The position numbers were made by a program, and so were the translations under genes. The notes under the pieces were generated by a model. That model had not been told where the DNA came from. It saw only the letters and a list, made by a program, of their open reading frames with translations, and searched no databases. DNA of 11,812 bases, taken from the NCBI GenBank assembly GCA_963718995.1, contig CAVRAP010000009.1:1-11812 (forward strand), read 5' to 3'. The DNA is from UBA4744 sp963718995. Lineage in GTDB: Bacteria > Actinomycetota > Acidimicrobiia > Spongiisociales > UBA4744. Of the stretch, positions 1 to 7,658 are shown piece after piece (positions within the stretch are counted from its first letter, which is position 1; each line of letters begins with the position of its first letter).

Positions 1-121
1 CGTAGGTTTCGTAGGCAAGCGTGACGGCTGCCAGGGTCTCCCCACTGACAAGGACCACGGGTTCGGCCAGGGTTAAGAACTGAGTTTCGGTGGAACCGAC
101 CGTTGGCAAGTTCAACGTCAT
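1..121 (-). CDS. metX: homoserine O-acyltransferase (MetX), 5' part only
   Basis: These are the first 40 codons of a gene that continues past the left edge. MetX acylates the hydroxyl of homoserine (usually from acetyl-CoA) in the cytoplasm, the first committed step of methionine synthesis. The translated start reads MTLNLPTV, then TQFLTLAEP, then SGETLAAVTLAYETY. The last block is the characteristic N-terminal strand of the MetX alpha/beta hydrolase family, which normally continues as AYETYG. The ATG at 121-119 is preceded by GGGGGAG about four bases upstream, a strong ribosome site, and no better upstream start fits. It lies downstream of lysA on the same strand but has its own good promoter candidate. 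With metZ close by, it forms a methionine pair. The catalytic Ser-Asp-His residues are outside the window. Acetyl versus succinyl specificity cannot be decided from this fragment. Confidence 0.88.
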   Translation of the reverse strand, partial: MTLNLPTVGSTETQFLTLAEPVVLVSGETLAAVTLAYETY

Positions 122-125
122 GCGA

Positions 126-143
126 CTCCCCCGGAATCGGGAG
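126..143 (-). promoter_or_regulatory. short hairpin covering the metX ribosome site
   Basis: In the minus-strand transcript CTCCC (from 143-139) can pair with GGGAG (130-126). The right arm is the Shine-Dalgarno sequence of metX, so a closed 5-bp stem would hide the ribosome site. The stem is short and no riboswitch class is recognised, so any regulatory role is an inference. Confidence 0.35.
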
Positions 144-195
144 ATCCGCTGCAACAGCTCTGTCGTTGGTGGATGGGGAAGGAGCTCAAGGTGTG

Positions 196-224
196 TTTCT
201 AGGTGGCCGGGTGCATGGTGTCAA
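196..224 (-). promoter_or_regulatory. candidate sigma70-type promoter for metX
   Basis: On the minus strand TTGACA (224-219) is a perfect -35 box. It is followed after exactly 17 bases by TAGAAA (201-196), four of six matches to a -10 box. This would start transcription near 188-190 and give a leader of about 70 bases before metX, so metX need not depend on lysA transcription. Confidence 0.55.
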
Positions 225-240
225 GGGGCATCGCTGATGC

Positions 241-267
241 ACGGGTCGGCCCCCCGGTCCGGCCCGT
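241..267 (-). terminator. GC-rich hairpin at the end of lysA
   Basis: The arms ACGGGCCGG (267-259) and CCGACCCGT (249-241) pair over nine positions with one mismatch around a G-rich loop. The stem begins inside the lysA stop codon. No T-run follows on the minus strand, so it is at most a non-canonical terminator or a 3'-end stabiliser. Confidence 0.35.
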
Positions 268-1538
268 CACCCGAGATCCGTTGTCAGCAGGTCATCGTAC
301 GTCTCGCGGCGGACCACCTCACGGACTTCACCGTCCCGGCAGAAGACAACGGCAGGCCGGAGAACTTTGTTGTAGTTGGAACCCATCGAATGTCCGTAGG
401 CGCCGGTCACCGGCGTGGCCAGGACGTCGCCGACGGCCAGGTCGTCGGGCAGCCAGGCTTCCCGGACCAGCACATCGCCCGATTCGCAGTGCTTCCCGAC
501 GATCCGCACCGGACGGGAGCGTGGCGCCCCGGTGGCGCGCGGGAGAAATGCCTCGTAGCCGCTGCCGTACAGCACGGGGCGCGGGTTGTCGCTCATGCCG
601 CCATCCACGGCGACGTACGTTCGGGTTCCCGGGATGTCCTTGATGGTCCCGGCCGTGTAGAGGGTCACCGCCGCCGTTGCCACAATGGCTCTCCCGGGTT
701 CCGATGTCACACGGCCCGTTACGCCTTCGGCACGACAGGCAGCGATGATGGCTCGGCCCCACTCGGCTATCGAAGGCGCAGATTCCCCTGCGACATAGGG
801 GACTCCAAGACCTCCCCCGAGCGATAGTTCTGGAAGTTCGTATGGTGCGGCTGCCCGGGCAACCACCCGGGCTGCTTCTTCAAACGAGTCCAACCGGAAG
901 ACCTGGCTCCCGATGTGCGCATGCAATCCCACCAGATCTAGCGATGGCGATGACCTTGCCAGCATGATCGCCCGGTCGGCGGCCCCGGTCGATACCGTGA
1001 ACCCGAATTTGGTGTCGTCGTGGCCGGTAGAGACGAACTCGTGGGTGTGAGCTTCGACCCCGGGCGTGATCCGGATCAACACGGGGATCGGCTGGGCGCG
1101 CCCGGTGGCGAGGTCCTCGAGACGGCTGAGCTCGTCGAACGAATCGACCACGATCCTCCCGACACCGGCTTCAAGCGCCATGGTCAGTTCGGCCGCAGAC
1201 TTGTTGTTTCCGTGCAGAACGAGCCGTCCGGCGGGGACCCCTGCCTGCAGCGCCACCCACATCTCTCCTCCGGTGGCTACGTCGAGGTGCATGCCTTCCT
1301 CGTGCGCGAGACCGGCCATGGCTTTGCACAAGAAGGCTTTGGTGGCGTAGGCGACTCCATCTCCGAACGTAGCCACCGCTTCGGCGCACCGAGCCCGCAG
1401 GTGCTGCTCGTCGTAGACGAACAGCGGGGTCCCGAACTGAGCGGCTAGATCGAGCGTGTCGCAACCACCGATCGTCAAGCGGCCGTTGACGATGGCGCTG
1501 GTATCAGGCAGCAAGTGATCGGGTAGTGGGAGGGCCAT
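267..1538 (-). CDS. lysA: diaminopimelate decarboxylase
   Basis: This is a 423-aa PLP enzyme of the alanine-racemase-like fold that decarboxylates meso-diaminopimelate to L-lysine in the cytoplasm. The PLP lysine is K67 in YATKAF. GLHAHIGSQ (about 204-212), the glycine loop GGGLGVPY (241-248) and SEPGRAIV (279-286) are family phosphate- and substrate-binding blocks. C351 in GKHCESGD is the residue contributed across the dimer, and GAYGHSMGSNYN (379-390) is the C-terminal substrate motif. Length is normal. The frame stays open upstream to about 2204, but that part overlaps metZ on the other strand and has no family similarity, so I use the ATG at 1538. No clear Shine-Dalgarno lies before it, so a leaderless or very short-leader transcript is possible. 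It is divergent from metZ and followed by metX. Confidence 0.95.
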   Translation of the reverse strand: MALPLPDHLLPDTSAIVNGRLTIGGCDTLDLAAQFGTPLFVYDEQHLRARCAEAVATFGDGVAYATKAFLCKAMAGLAHEEGMHLDVATGGEMWVALQAGVPAGRLVLHGNNKSAAELTMALEAGVGRIVVDSFDELSRLEDLATGRAQPIPVLIRITPGVEAHTHEFVSTGHDDTKFGFTVSTGAADRAIMLARSSPSLDLVGLHAHIGSQVFRLDSFEEAARVVARAAAPYELPELSLGGGLGVPYVAGESAPSIAEWGRAIIAACRAEGVTGRVTSEPGRAIVATAAVTLYTAGTIKDIPGTRTYVAVDGGMSDNPRPVLYGSGYEAFLPRATGAPRSRPVRIVGKHCESGDVLVREAWLPDDLAVGDVLATPVTGAYGHSMGSNYNKVLRPAVVFCRDGEVREVVRRETYDDLLTTDLG

Positions 1539-1583
1539 GGCGCAACAGCGTACTGCTAGTACCGTTGCAGCCGGGAGGATCCG
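1539..1583. promoter_or_regulatory. divergent lysA-metZ control region with imperfect palindrome
   Basis: Only 45 bases separate the two divergent starts, so the promoters must overlap each other or the coding ends. The gap contains nested inverted repeats: outer arms GCAAC (1542-1546) and GTTGC (1564-1568), inner arms GTACT (1550-1554) and AGTAC (1558-1562). The two pairs are centred within one base of each other. The metZ ribosome site GGGAGG sits just right of them. On the minus strand TACTAG within the palindrome could act as a -10 box for lysA. A shared repressor site is plausible, but no regulator is identified. Confidence 0.45.
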
Positions 1584-2756
1584 ATGAGCGAGCGACGACC
1601 GAAAACGAATCAGGTGCGCGGCGGACTGGAACGATCGGCGTTTGGCGAAACGGCTGAAGCGCTGTACCTGACCTCCGGATACGTGTACGAGACGGCCGAG
1701 GAGGCCGCGGCCGTCTTCAAAGGAGATCTCGACGGCTACATCTATAGCCGTTACGGAAACCCGACGGTGTCCGTTTTCGAAGAACGGTTGCGCCTGCTCG
1801 ACGGTGCGGAAGCCTGCCGGGCGACGGCCAGCGGGATGGCCGCGGTCTTCGCCGCTTTGGCCTGCAACCTGGAGTCGGGGGATCGGGTCGTAGCCTCCCG
1901 TTCGCTGTTCGGGTCCACCCTGGCCATTCTCGGAACGCTCCTGCCCCGCTGGGGCATCGATACCCAACTCGTCGACGGACGGGACCTCGACGCCTGGGAA
2001 GCCGCCTTGACGACGCCGACCAAGATGGTGTTCCTCGAAACCCCTTCCAATCCGCTGCTGGAGATCATCGACATTGCCGCCGTGTCTGAGCGAGCGCACG
2101 CAGCCGGGGCACTGGTCGTTGCCGACAATGTGTTTGCCACCCCGGTCCTGCAGAGACCTATCGAACTGGGTGCTGATGTGGTGGTGTACTCCACGACGAA
2201 ACACCTCGACGGACAGGGCCGCACGATGGGGGGCGCCGTCCTCGGGTCACTCGACTTCATCGACGGACCGTTCAAGGAATTCCAACGGCATACCGGGCCC
2301 ACGATGAGCGCCTTTAACGCCTGGGTTCTGTCCAAGAGCCTGGAAACGCTCGATCTGCGGGTTGTCCAGCAATCAACAACGGCAGCCGAGTTGGCAAGAT
2401 TCATCGAAAGTCGGCCGGGGGTACTCAGGACGCAGTATCCAACGGCGGATTCACATCCGCAGGCCGACCTGGCCCGGCGGCAGATGTCGCTGGGAGGCTC
2501 GATGGTGGCCGTCGAACTGGACGGGGGTCGAGCAGCTGCCTTCCGCTTCATGAATGCCCTGCAGCTTTTCGACATCTCCAACAACCTGGGGGATGCCAAG
2601 AGTCTGGCCACGCACCCGGCCACAACCACCCACTCGCGGCTGACGCCGGAAGAAAGGGCCACCGTCGGCATCACCGAGGGATTTGTGCGGTTGTCGGTCG
2701 GCCTGGAGGACGTGGAGGATCTGAAGGAAGATCTCGAGCAAGCCTTGGGCGGCTAG
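1584..2756 (+). CDS. metZ: O-succinylhomoserine/O-acetylhomoserine sulfhydrylase
   Basis: This is a 390-aa Cys/Met-metabolism PLP enzyme (fold type I) that replaces the acyl group of an activated homoserine with sulfide to give homocysteine. The phosphate-contact block YSRYGNPT (54-61), LETPSNP (151-157), AD at 180-181 contacting the PLP ring, and the Schiff-base lysine K206 in STTKHLDGQGR are all present. SLATHPATTTHSRL near the C-terminus is also typical. The motifs and length match MetZ-type sulfhydrylases better than MetB or MetC, but substrate choice (succinyl or acetyl) is not readable from sequence. The ATG has a good GGGAGG ribosome site. It is divergent from lysA. Its TAG stop lies one base from the stop of the convergent ABC ATPase, with no terminator visible between them. 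It pairs functionally with metX at the left edge. Confidence 0.93.
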   Translation: MSERRPKTNQVRGGLERSAFGETAEALYLTSGYVYETAEEAAAVFKGDLDGYIYSRYGNPTVSVFEERLRLLDGAEACRATASGMAAVFAALACNLESGDRVVASRSLFGSTLAILGTLLPRWGIDTQLVDGRDLDAWEAALTTPTKMVFLETPSNPLLEIIDIAAVSERAHAAGALVVADNVFATPVLQRPIELGADVVVYSTTKHLDGQGRTMGGAVLGSLDFIDGPFKEFQRHTGPTMSAFNAWVLSKSLETLDLRVVQQSTTAAELARFIESRPGVLRTQYPTADSHPQADLARRQMSLGGSMVAVELDGGRAAAFRFMNALQLFDISNNLGDAKSLATHPATTTHSRLTPEERATVGITEGFVRLSVGLEDVEDLKEDLEQALGG

Positions 2757-2757
2757 C

Positions 2758-4289
2758 TCAGGGAGCGACGGCCTCCGGTTGCACCCCGGCCATCATCAAG
2801 CCGATCGCTTCGCGAGTGGTGGTAGCCGGATCGACGATCCCCATGATGCGTCCCTCGTAGATCACGGCAATCCGATCGGCGAGGGCGAACACCTCGTCGA
2901 GGTCTTCGGAGATGACCAGGATGGCGGTGTCGGCTTCCCGCTGGCCCACCAGTCGCTTGTGGATGTACTCGGCGGCTCCGATGTCGACCCCCCGGGTCGG
3001 TTGAGAAGCCAGCAGCACCTTGGGAGTCCCCGAGATCTCCCGCGCCAGAATCACCTTCTGGATGTTCCCACCCGACAGACTGCGGGCGGTGGTCTCCAGA
3101 GTCGGGGTCTTGACCGCATACTCCTTGACCAGTTGAGCCGAATGCTCCTTGATGGCGCCAAAATCGAAGAGACCTCTCTTGACGAATCGGGGATCCTTGT
3201 GATCGACCAAGAGAAGGTTCTCGGAGATGGTGAACTCACCGATGCAGCCGTTCTTCATGCGCCCTTCGGGTACGTAGGAAAGGCCGGCCTGCCTGATCTC
3301 GACCGGCCTTTGGCCGGCCACATCGACGTCATCGATAAATATCGACCCGCTGGTCGGCTGCCGGAGTCCCCCGATGGTCTCGGCCATTTCCCGTTGACCG
3401 TTGCCGGAAACCCCGGCGAGGCCGAGGATCTCTCCGGCCCGAACTTCGAGGTTGAGACCGCGCACCGCTTCGTCGCCGCGGTCGCCGAGTACGGTCAAGC
3501 CTTCGATACGCAGACGCGCCTTGCCGGTTTCAACATGGGGTTTGTCGGGGGCCAGCTTCACCTCGCGGCCGACCATCATCCGGGCGAGGCTTTCCCGCGT
3601 TGCACCTTCGACGGGGACCTCACCGGTGATCGCGGCCTTGTCGCAGCACGGTTATGCGATCGCTCAGTGCCAGCACCTCGTGCAGCTTGTGCGAGATGAA
3701 GATCAAGCCACGGCCGTCGGCCGTCATTTGCCGCAGGGTCGCGAACAGTTGGTCCACCTCTTGCGGTGTCAGCACTGCGGTCGGTTCGTCGAGGATCAGC
3801 AGGTTGGCATTGCGGTAGAGCGCCTTGATGATCTCGACCCGCTGTTTCTGACCGACCGACAGTTGCCAGACGGTGGCACTCGGATCGATCTTCAGGCCGT
3901 ACCGCGCGCCGAGTTCCGTGATCCGTTCGGAAACGGCGTCAAGATCGGTGCGGAACCCCCGGTTCGACGGCAAGCCCGAGAGCCACGTTCTCCGCCACGG
4001 TCAGGCTCTCCACCATCATGAAATGCTGGTGGATCATCCCGATGTTGAGGTCGATCGCATCGGTGGGGCTATGGATCTCAACCGGAGCACCGTTCAGCAG
4101 GACTTCTCCCTCGTCCTGCCGATAGAGCCCGTACAGGATCTTCATCAGCGTGCTCTTGCCGGCACCGTTCTCGCCGAGCAGCGTGTGGACCTCGCCGGCC
4201 CGCAAGTCGAAATCGACCCGGTCGTTGGCCAGGACACCGGGGAACCGCTTGGTGATAGCCCGCATCTCCAGCATCGGGGTTTCGCTCAC
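2758..4289 (-). pseudogene. nucleoside/sugar-type ABC importer ATPase, two apparent frameshifts
   Basis: This is a tandem ATPase of the RbsA/YufO kind that powers BMP-dependent uptake. It reads in three frames: 4289 to about 3960, about 3973 to 3635, and about 3640 to 2758. Each switch equals one extra base (near 3956-3974 and near 3633-3642). Removing both gives 509 aa, the normal length. Domain 1 has Walker A GENGAGKST, Q-loop MIHQHF, signature LSVGQKQR and Walker B LLILDEPT. Domain 2 has the degenerate P-loop GVSGNGQRE, signature LSGGNIQK and Walker B-like VLLASQPTRGVD, as usual in this family. The start is GTG at 4289, behind GAGGAGG. It is the last gene of the importer set and convergent with metZ. 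Whether the lesions are real or sequence errors cannot be told here. Confidence 0.88.
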
Positions 4290-4306
4290 GCTGCCTCCTC
4301 GTTGTT

Positions 4307-4345
4307 GTCGACCGGGGCGAACCCGAGAGGCTCGCCCCGGTCGAC
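4307..4345 (-). repeat. 14-bp perfect hairpin between binding protein and ATPase genes
   Basis: GTCGACCGGGGCGA (4307-4320) and its exact complement TCGCCCCGGTCGAC (4332-4345) flank an 11-base loop. It sits in the 74-base gap after the lipoprotein stop and before the ATPase ribosome site. No T-run follows, so full termination is unlikely. Hairpins in this place in importer operons commonly protect the upstream mRNA and lower expression of the downstream gene; that role here is inferred. Confidence 0.7.
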
Positions 4346-4363
4346 CAATCCCACTACGTCCTC

Positions 4364-5423
4364 CTAGCGGGTCGTAATCGATCCGTCGATAATGCCCGCA
4401 ACGGTGTCGTCACCCAGTTGTTTGACGTCGGCAGGAACATCGAAGCCGTCGTTGTACTCGATCACCTCGCCACCATTGGCGAGATCGATGCTGTAGATCT
4501 CTCCACCCAGCGTTCCGGCCTGGATTTTGGCGATGATGTCACGGAGGACAACTTCCCAGTGATAGACCTGGGAAGCCACGACGATATCCGGCGCCAGGCT
4601 GGTCTGATTGGCCTGGGTTCCGAACCACAGGATTTCAGCATCGCTGGCCACCGTTACGGCACCAACCACCATCTGCGCGGTTCCAGACATCACGTCTGCA
4701 CCGTTGGCAGCGAACGCCTGGGCAGCTTCCGATGCCAGGGCCACATCGCTGAACGAGTCTGTGTAGTTCACCAATACGTTCGCGCTGGGATTCTGGGCGA
4801 GCACACCCGCCTTGAATCCATCTACGTAGAGTTTCGCGTCGCCGACCTCGACCGGTCCGACGATGCCGATGGTGCCGCTCTCGCTCAAGGCTGCCGCCAT
4901 GACGCCCATCACGTAGCCACCCTGGTCGGAGGCGGCTTCATAGGAGAACACATTGTCCAAACCAAATGTGTTTGCTGCCGTTCCCCAGGCGAATGATGTG
5001 TCCGGGAAGTCCGGAGCGATTTCCTGCAGCGAACCTCCGTACTGCGAACCGTGGGCAATCACCAGATCCACGCCGTCGGTCCGCGTACGCGCGAATGGCG
5101 GCGGCTGCGTCCTCAACAATGAACGTGCCGTCCGTGATCTCAATGTCGCTGTCCGCCAACCCCATCTCAGCTTTGATGACGTTCACGGCATCGACGATCG
5201 ATTGGGTGAACGCCAGGTCGTTCTGCGCCGACGGGGCCACGATCGCAATGCGGAAAGGTTCTGCCATTGCAGCCGTTGTCGTTGTCTCGCCCGATGCAGC
5301 CGTTGTGGTTGTGGTTTCTCCTGGTTCGGCGGTGGTGGTTGTCTCGGCCGTGTCGCCGCAAGCCGCGGCGATCAGTGCCAGGGCCAGCACCAAGATCAGC
5401 CAGGTCATTCTTTGCTTTTTCAA
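4364..5423 (-). pseudogene. BMP-family substrate-binding lipoprotein, one apparent frameshift
   Basis: This is the extracytoplasmic binding protein of the importer. BMP/PnrA-like proteins (Med/BMP family) usually bind purine nucleosides. It starts MKKQRMTW, followed by a hydrophobic stretch ending LIAAAC with lipidation Cys22. A Thr-rich linker with three ETTTT blocks (about 25-55) precedes FRIAIVAPSAQNDLAFTQSIVDAV, the typical BMP opening. The frame breaks near 5077-5084: before it the text reads AAAIRAYA, after it TDGVDLVIAHGSQYG. One extra base, most simply a G at 5081-5082, explains it. Correcting it gives 352 aa, a normal length. I chose the TTG at 5423 because GAGGAGG lies four bases upstream. 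An ATG at 5462 overlapping the permease stop has no comparable site and would put 13 polar residues before the signal peptide. Confidence 0.87.
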
Positions 5424-5427
5424 CGTT

Positions 5428-5434
5428 CCTCCTC
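5428..5434 (-). promoter_or_regulatory. ribosome site that sets the lipoprotein TTG start
   Basis: GAGGAGG on the minus strand ends four bases before TTG at 5423. It places the start directly before the KKQR charged n-region of the signal peptide. A small inverted repeat, GGACC/GGTCC at 5441-5454, lies just upstream in the 35-base gap after permease 2. Confidence 0.7.
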
Positions 5435-5458
5435 GATATGGGACCGTTTGGTCCTTGT

Positions 5459-6393
5459 TCATTCTCCTCGTGAGTACGGCTTAGTGAGTGCCGCCGGTGC
5501 CTTGAAGCGGCGAGCGACGATCACCAGCGCCAGAATCGTAAAGATGGCAGGGGCCATTGCCGCGAAGTTCGACAAGTCCGGCGGGATGATGGACAGCGTC
5601 TTGAGTTGCAGCACGATAGCGTTGACAAACCCGTACAGCAGAGATCCCAGCATCACGCCGACCGGCCGCCAGGCCCCGAAATAGACCAGGGCAATGGCGA
5701 TGAAGCCGGCTGCGTTGGTGAGGTTCTGCTGGAAGATGCCAAGGTCGATGGCCAGGGCGGCTCCTGCGACGCCGGCCAGGGTGCCGCCGATGGTGACGGT
5801 GGCATAGCGGATCCGGTTGACGCTGACCCCGAGGCTGTCGGCGGCCTCGGGGTTTTCGCCGACCGCCCGGATGTTCATCCCGAAGGTGGTCTTGTTGATG
5901 ATGTACATGCTGACCGGGACGGCCAGGAAGGCCAGATAGACGACCGCGCTGTGCTGGAAGAGCAGTTCGCCGACGATCGGGATGTCGCTGAGAACCGGGA
6001 TGTTCAGCTTGGGGAACTTGGTGATGGGCAACGGCGTGCCGACCAGTTTTTGGAACAACAGGTCGCTCATCCCCAGACCGAACAGATAGATACCGATTCC
6101 GCTGATTCCTTGCTCGGCGCTGCAGACGTGACGGAGATCACAGCGGAGATCAAGCCCATGAGTAGTCCAACAACAATGCCGATCAGCAACCCCAGCCACA
6201 CATTGCCGGTCTTTAGCACCGCGTAGTAGCCGCCGAAGGCGCCGAGCAACATGATGCCGTCGACGCCCAGGTTGAGCACGCCGCTGCGTTGCCCGAAGGT
6301 CTCGCCGAGGGAGGCGAACAGCAACGGCACGGCCAAACGGATTCCGGAGGCAACCGTGGCAACCAGGACGGCGGTGGTGAAGAAATCACTCAT
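5459..6393 (-). pseudogene. ABC importer permease 2 (YufQ-like), one apparent frameshift
   Basis: This is an inner-membrane permease of the branched-chain/nucleoside permease family (BPD_transp_2) and half of the translocation channel. The first part gives MSDFFTTAVLVATVASGIRL, then SGVLNLGVDGIMLLGAFGGYY, the conserved family block with NLGVDG. The reading breaks near 6117-6123 after ISVTS and resumes one frame over at AEQGISGIGIYLFGLG. One missing base explains it and gives 311 aa, the usual length. Later hydrophobic segments and the cytoplasmic loop RAVGENPEAADSLGV are intact. The ATG start overlaps the TGA of permease 1 (ATGA at 6393-6390), indicating translational coupling. Since only a single base is wrong, loss of function may be recent or only apparent. 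Confidence 0.88.
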
Positions 6394-7565
6394 GAGGTCT
6401 CTCCCTCATCGGGCGGGGCGGGGCCGTCCGTCGGCGGCGAGCCCGAGGGGGGTGCGAGCGGTTCCGGCACGTCGACCCGGACGTCCCTGGCGATCATGCG
6501 CTTGCGATATCGATCGGTCGCCACGACGAACACGACCACCAGCCCGTTCAGAGCGAGGATCAACGCGGAGGGCACTTGCACAGCCCGCTGCAAGGCGTTG
6601 CCGCCCACCAGCAGGCCTCCGAACAGGAACGAAGCGGGAATGGTCCAGATCGGATGGAGTCCTCCGAAGAGGGCGGCGACGATACCGTTGAAACCGGCAC
6701 TGCCGGTGAAACCTGCCGTGGAGCCGTCGGTGACCATCCGGTGGCTTTCGCTGCCGAAGACCAGGACCGCTCCGGCCAGTCCGCACAAGGCGCCGCTGAG
6801 CGTCAGTGCCAGCACAATGGTCCGCTTCACCGGAATGCCCGCATACTTGGAGGCGTCCGGGTTCAAGCCGACGGCTCGCAGCCGGTATCCGAGGGGCGTA
6901 CGCCACAAGAGGATGTATGCCGCGACAGCAGCGAGCACGGCCAGGAGCGGGCCAACGTGGAATCGGCCATCACCAAAGAGGAGCGGGAGGTCGGCGCCTT
7001 CCTGGAGACGGGCCGTCTGGGGGATGCGGGTGCCGCGTTCGAGCTCGCCCGGGTCGATGAGCGGTCCGCGCAGCAGGTAGTTCATCAGCTGCACGGCCAC
7101 CACGTTGAGCATGATGGTGCTGAGGATTTCGTTGACCCCGAAGTACGCCTTCAGCGCGCCGGGAACAGCTCCCCAGAGGGCGCCGCCGATGAAGCCGGCG
7201 ATCAGCACGGCCGGCAGCATGATCCAGGCGGAGAGGTCGGGCAGCGCCAGGGCAACCGTGGTGGCCAGCAAGCCGCCTGCGACCATCTGGCCCTCTCCGC
7301 CGATGTTGATGACGTTGGCCCGGAACGCGATCGTGATACCCACTCCGACGAAGAGCAGAGGGGTGGCTTTCAGTGCTGTCGAGATGAGTGCGTCTTTGCT
7401 GCCGAACGCTCCGTCGAACAGGGCGCGGAATCCTTCGAGCGGATTGGCGCCCAAAGCGACCAGCATGACGGCCCCCAGGAGGAGGGCGGCGAGCACGGCA
7501 CCAACCGGGATCAAGAAAGCGAGATACTTGGACCGATTCTGTGGCTGCTCTGCCGCGCTAGTCAC
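6390..7565 (-). CDS. ABC importer permease 1 (YufP-like)
   Basis: This 391-aa inner-membrane permease of the BPD_transp_2 family is intact and pairs with permease 2. A short cytoplasmic N-terminus precedes a first membrane segment at about 15-37. ATPLLFVGVGITIAFRANVINIGGEGQMVAGG is the conserved region with NIGGEGQ. YRLRAVGLNPDASKYAGI is the cytoplasmic loop that docks on the ATPase. Several further hydrophobic stretches follow. The C-terminus carries an unusual Pro/acid-rich tail of about 30 residues (VDVPEPLAPPSGSPP onward), which I read as a disordered cytoplasmic end. The GTG start at 7565 has GGAGGGAG about ten bases upstream. The family context (BMP lipoprotein, double ATPase) points to nucleosides or related purines, but the substrate is not proven by sequence. 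Confidence 0.92.
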   Translation of the reverse strand: MTSAAEQPQNRSKYLAFLIPVGAVLAALLLGAVMLVALGANPLEGFRALFDGAFGSKDALISTALKATPLLFVGVGITIAFRANVINIGGEGQMVAGGLLATTVALALPDLSAWIMLPAVLIAGFIGGALWGAVPGALKAYFGVNEILSTIMLNVVAVQLMNYLLRGPLIDPGELERGTRIPQTARLQEGADLPLLFGDGRFHVGPLLAVLAAVAAYILLWRTPLGYRLRAVGLNPDASKYAGIPVKRTIVLALTLSGALCGLAGAVLVFGSESHRMVTDGSTAGFTGSAGFNGIVAALFGGLHPIWTIPASFLFGGLLVGGNALQRAVQVPSALILALNGLVVVFVVATDRYRKRMIARDVRVDVPEPLAPPSGSPPTDGPAPPDEGETS

Positions 7566-7658
7566 ACCGATGCGTCTCCCTCCAGGCCCGAACCGACGCT
7601 ACGTCGGTAGCGTTGTCGCTGGCTAACAAAATGTCAACTTCGCGGCGATCGTCCGCCG
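7566..7658 (-). promoter_or_regulatory. importer leader: promoter candidate and overlapping hairpins
   Basis: This gap separates the regulator from permease 1. An inverted repeat GCGGCG/CGCCGC (7642-7647, 7654-7659) touches the regulator stop and may be a weak terminator. Next on the minus strand is a perfect -35 TTGACA (7637-7632), with only a poor -10 candidate (AACGCT, 7614-7609) at 17 bases. Then come three overlapping inverted repeats: AGCG/CGCT (7609-7620), ACGCTAC/GTAGCGT (7596-7602, 7607-7613) and ACCGAC/GTCGGT (7592-7597, 7603-7608). The last two share bases and cannot both form. Confidence 0.45.

Noticed and set aside
1539..2204. N-terminal extension of lysA by 222 codons
   Set aside because: The frame is open but runs antisense through metZ and has no decarboxylase similarity; the family length is met from 1538.
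1751..2674. 307-codon minus-strand frame opposite metZ
   Set aside because: It is Ser/Arg-rich low-complexity translation, antisense to a well-supported PLP enzyme.
3633..3974. Programmed ribosomal frameshifting in the ATPase
   Set aside because: Two shifts in the same direction in one gene, with no slippery heptamer or stimulating stem seen, plus further indels in neighbouring genes, favour lesions or sequence errors.
5260..5360. CRISPR-like or minisatellite array
   Set aside because: The repetition comes from Thr codons in a coding linker; there are no fixed spacers or repeat units.
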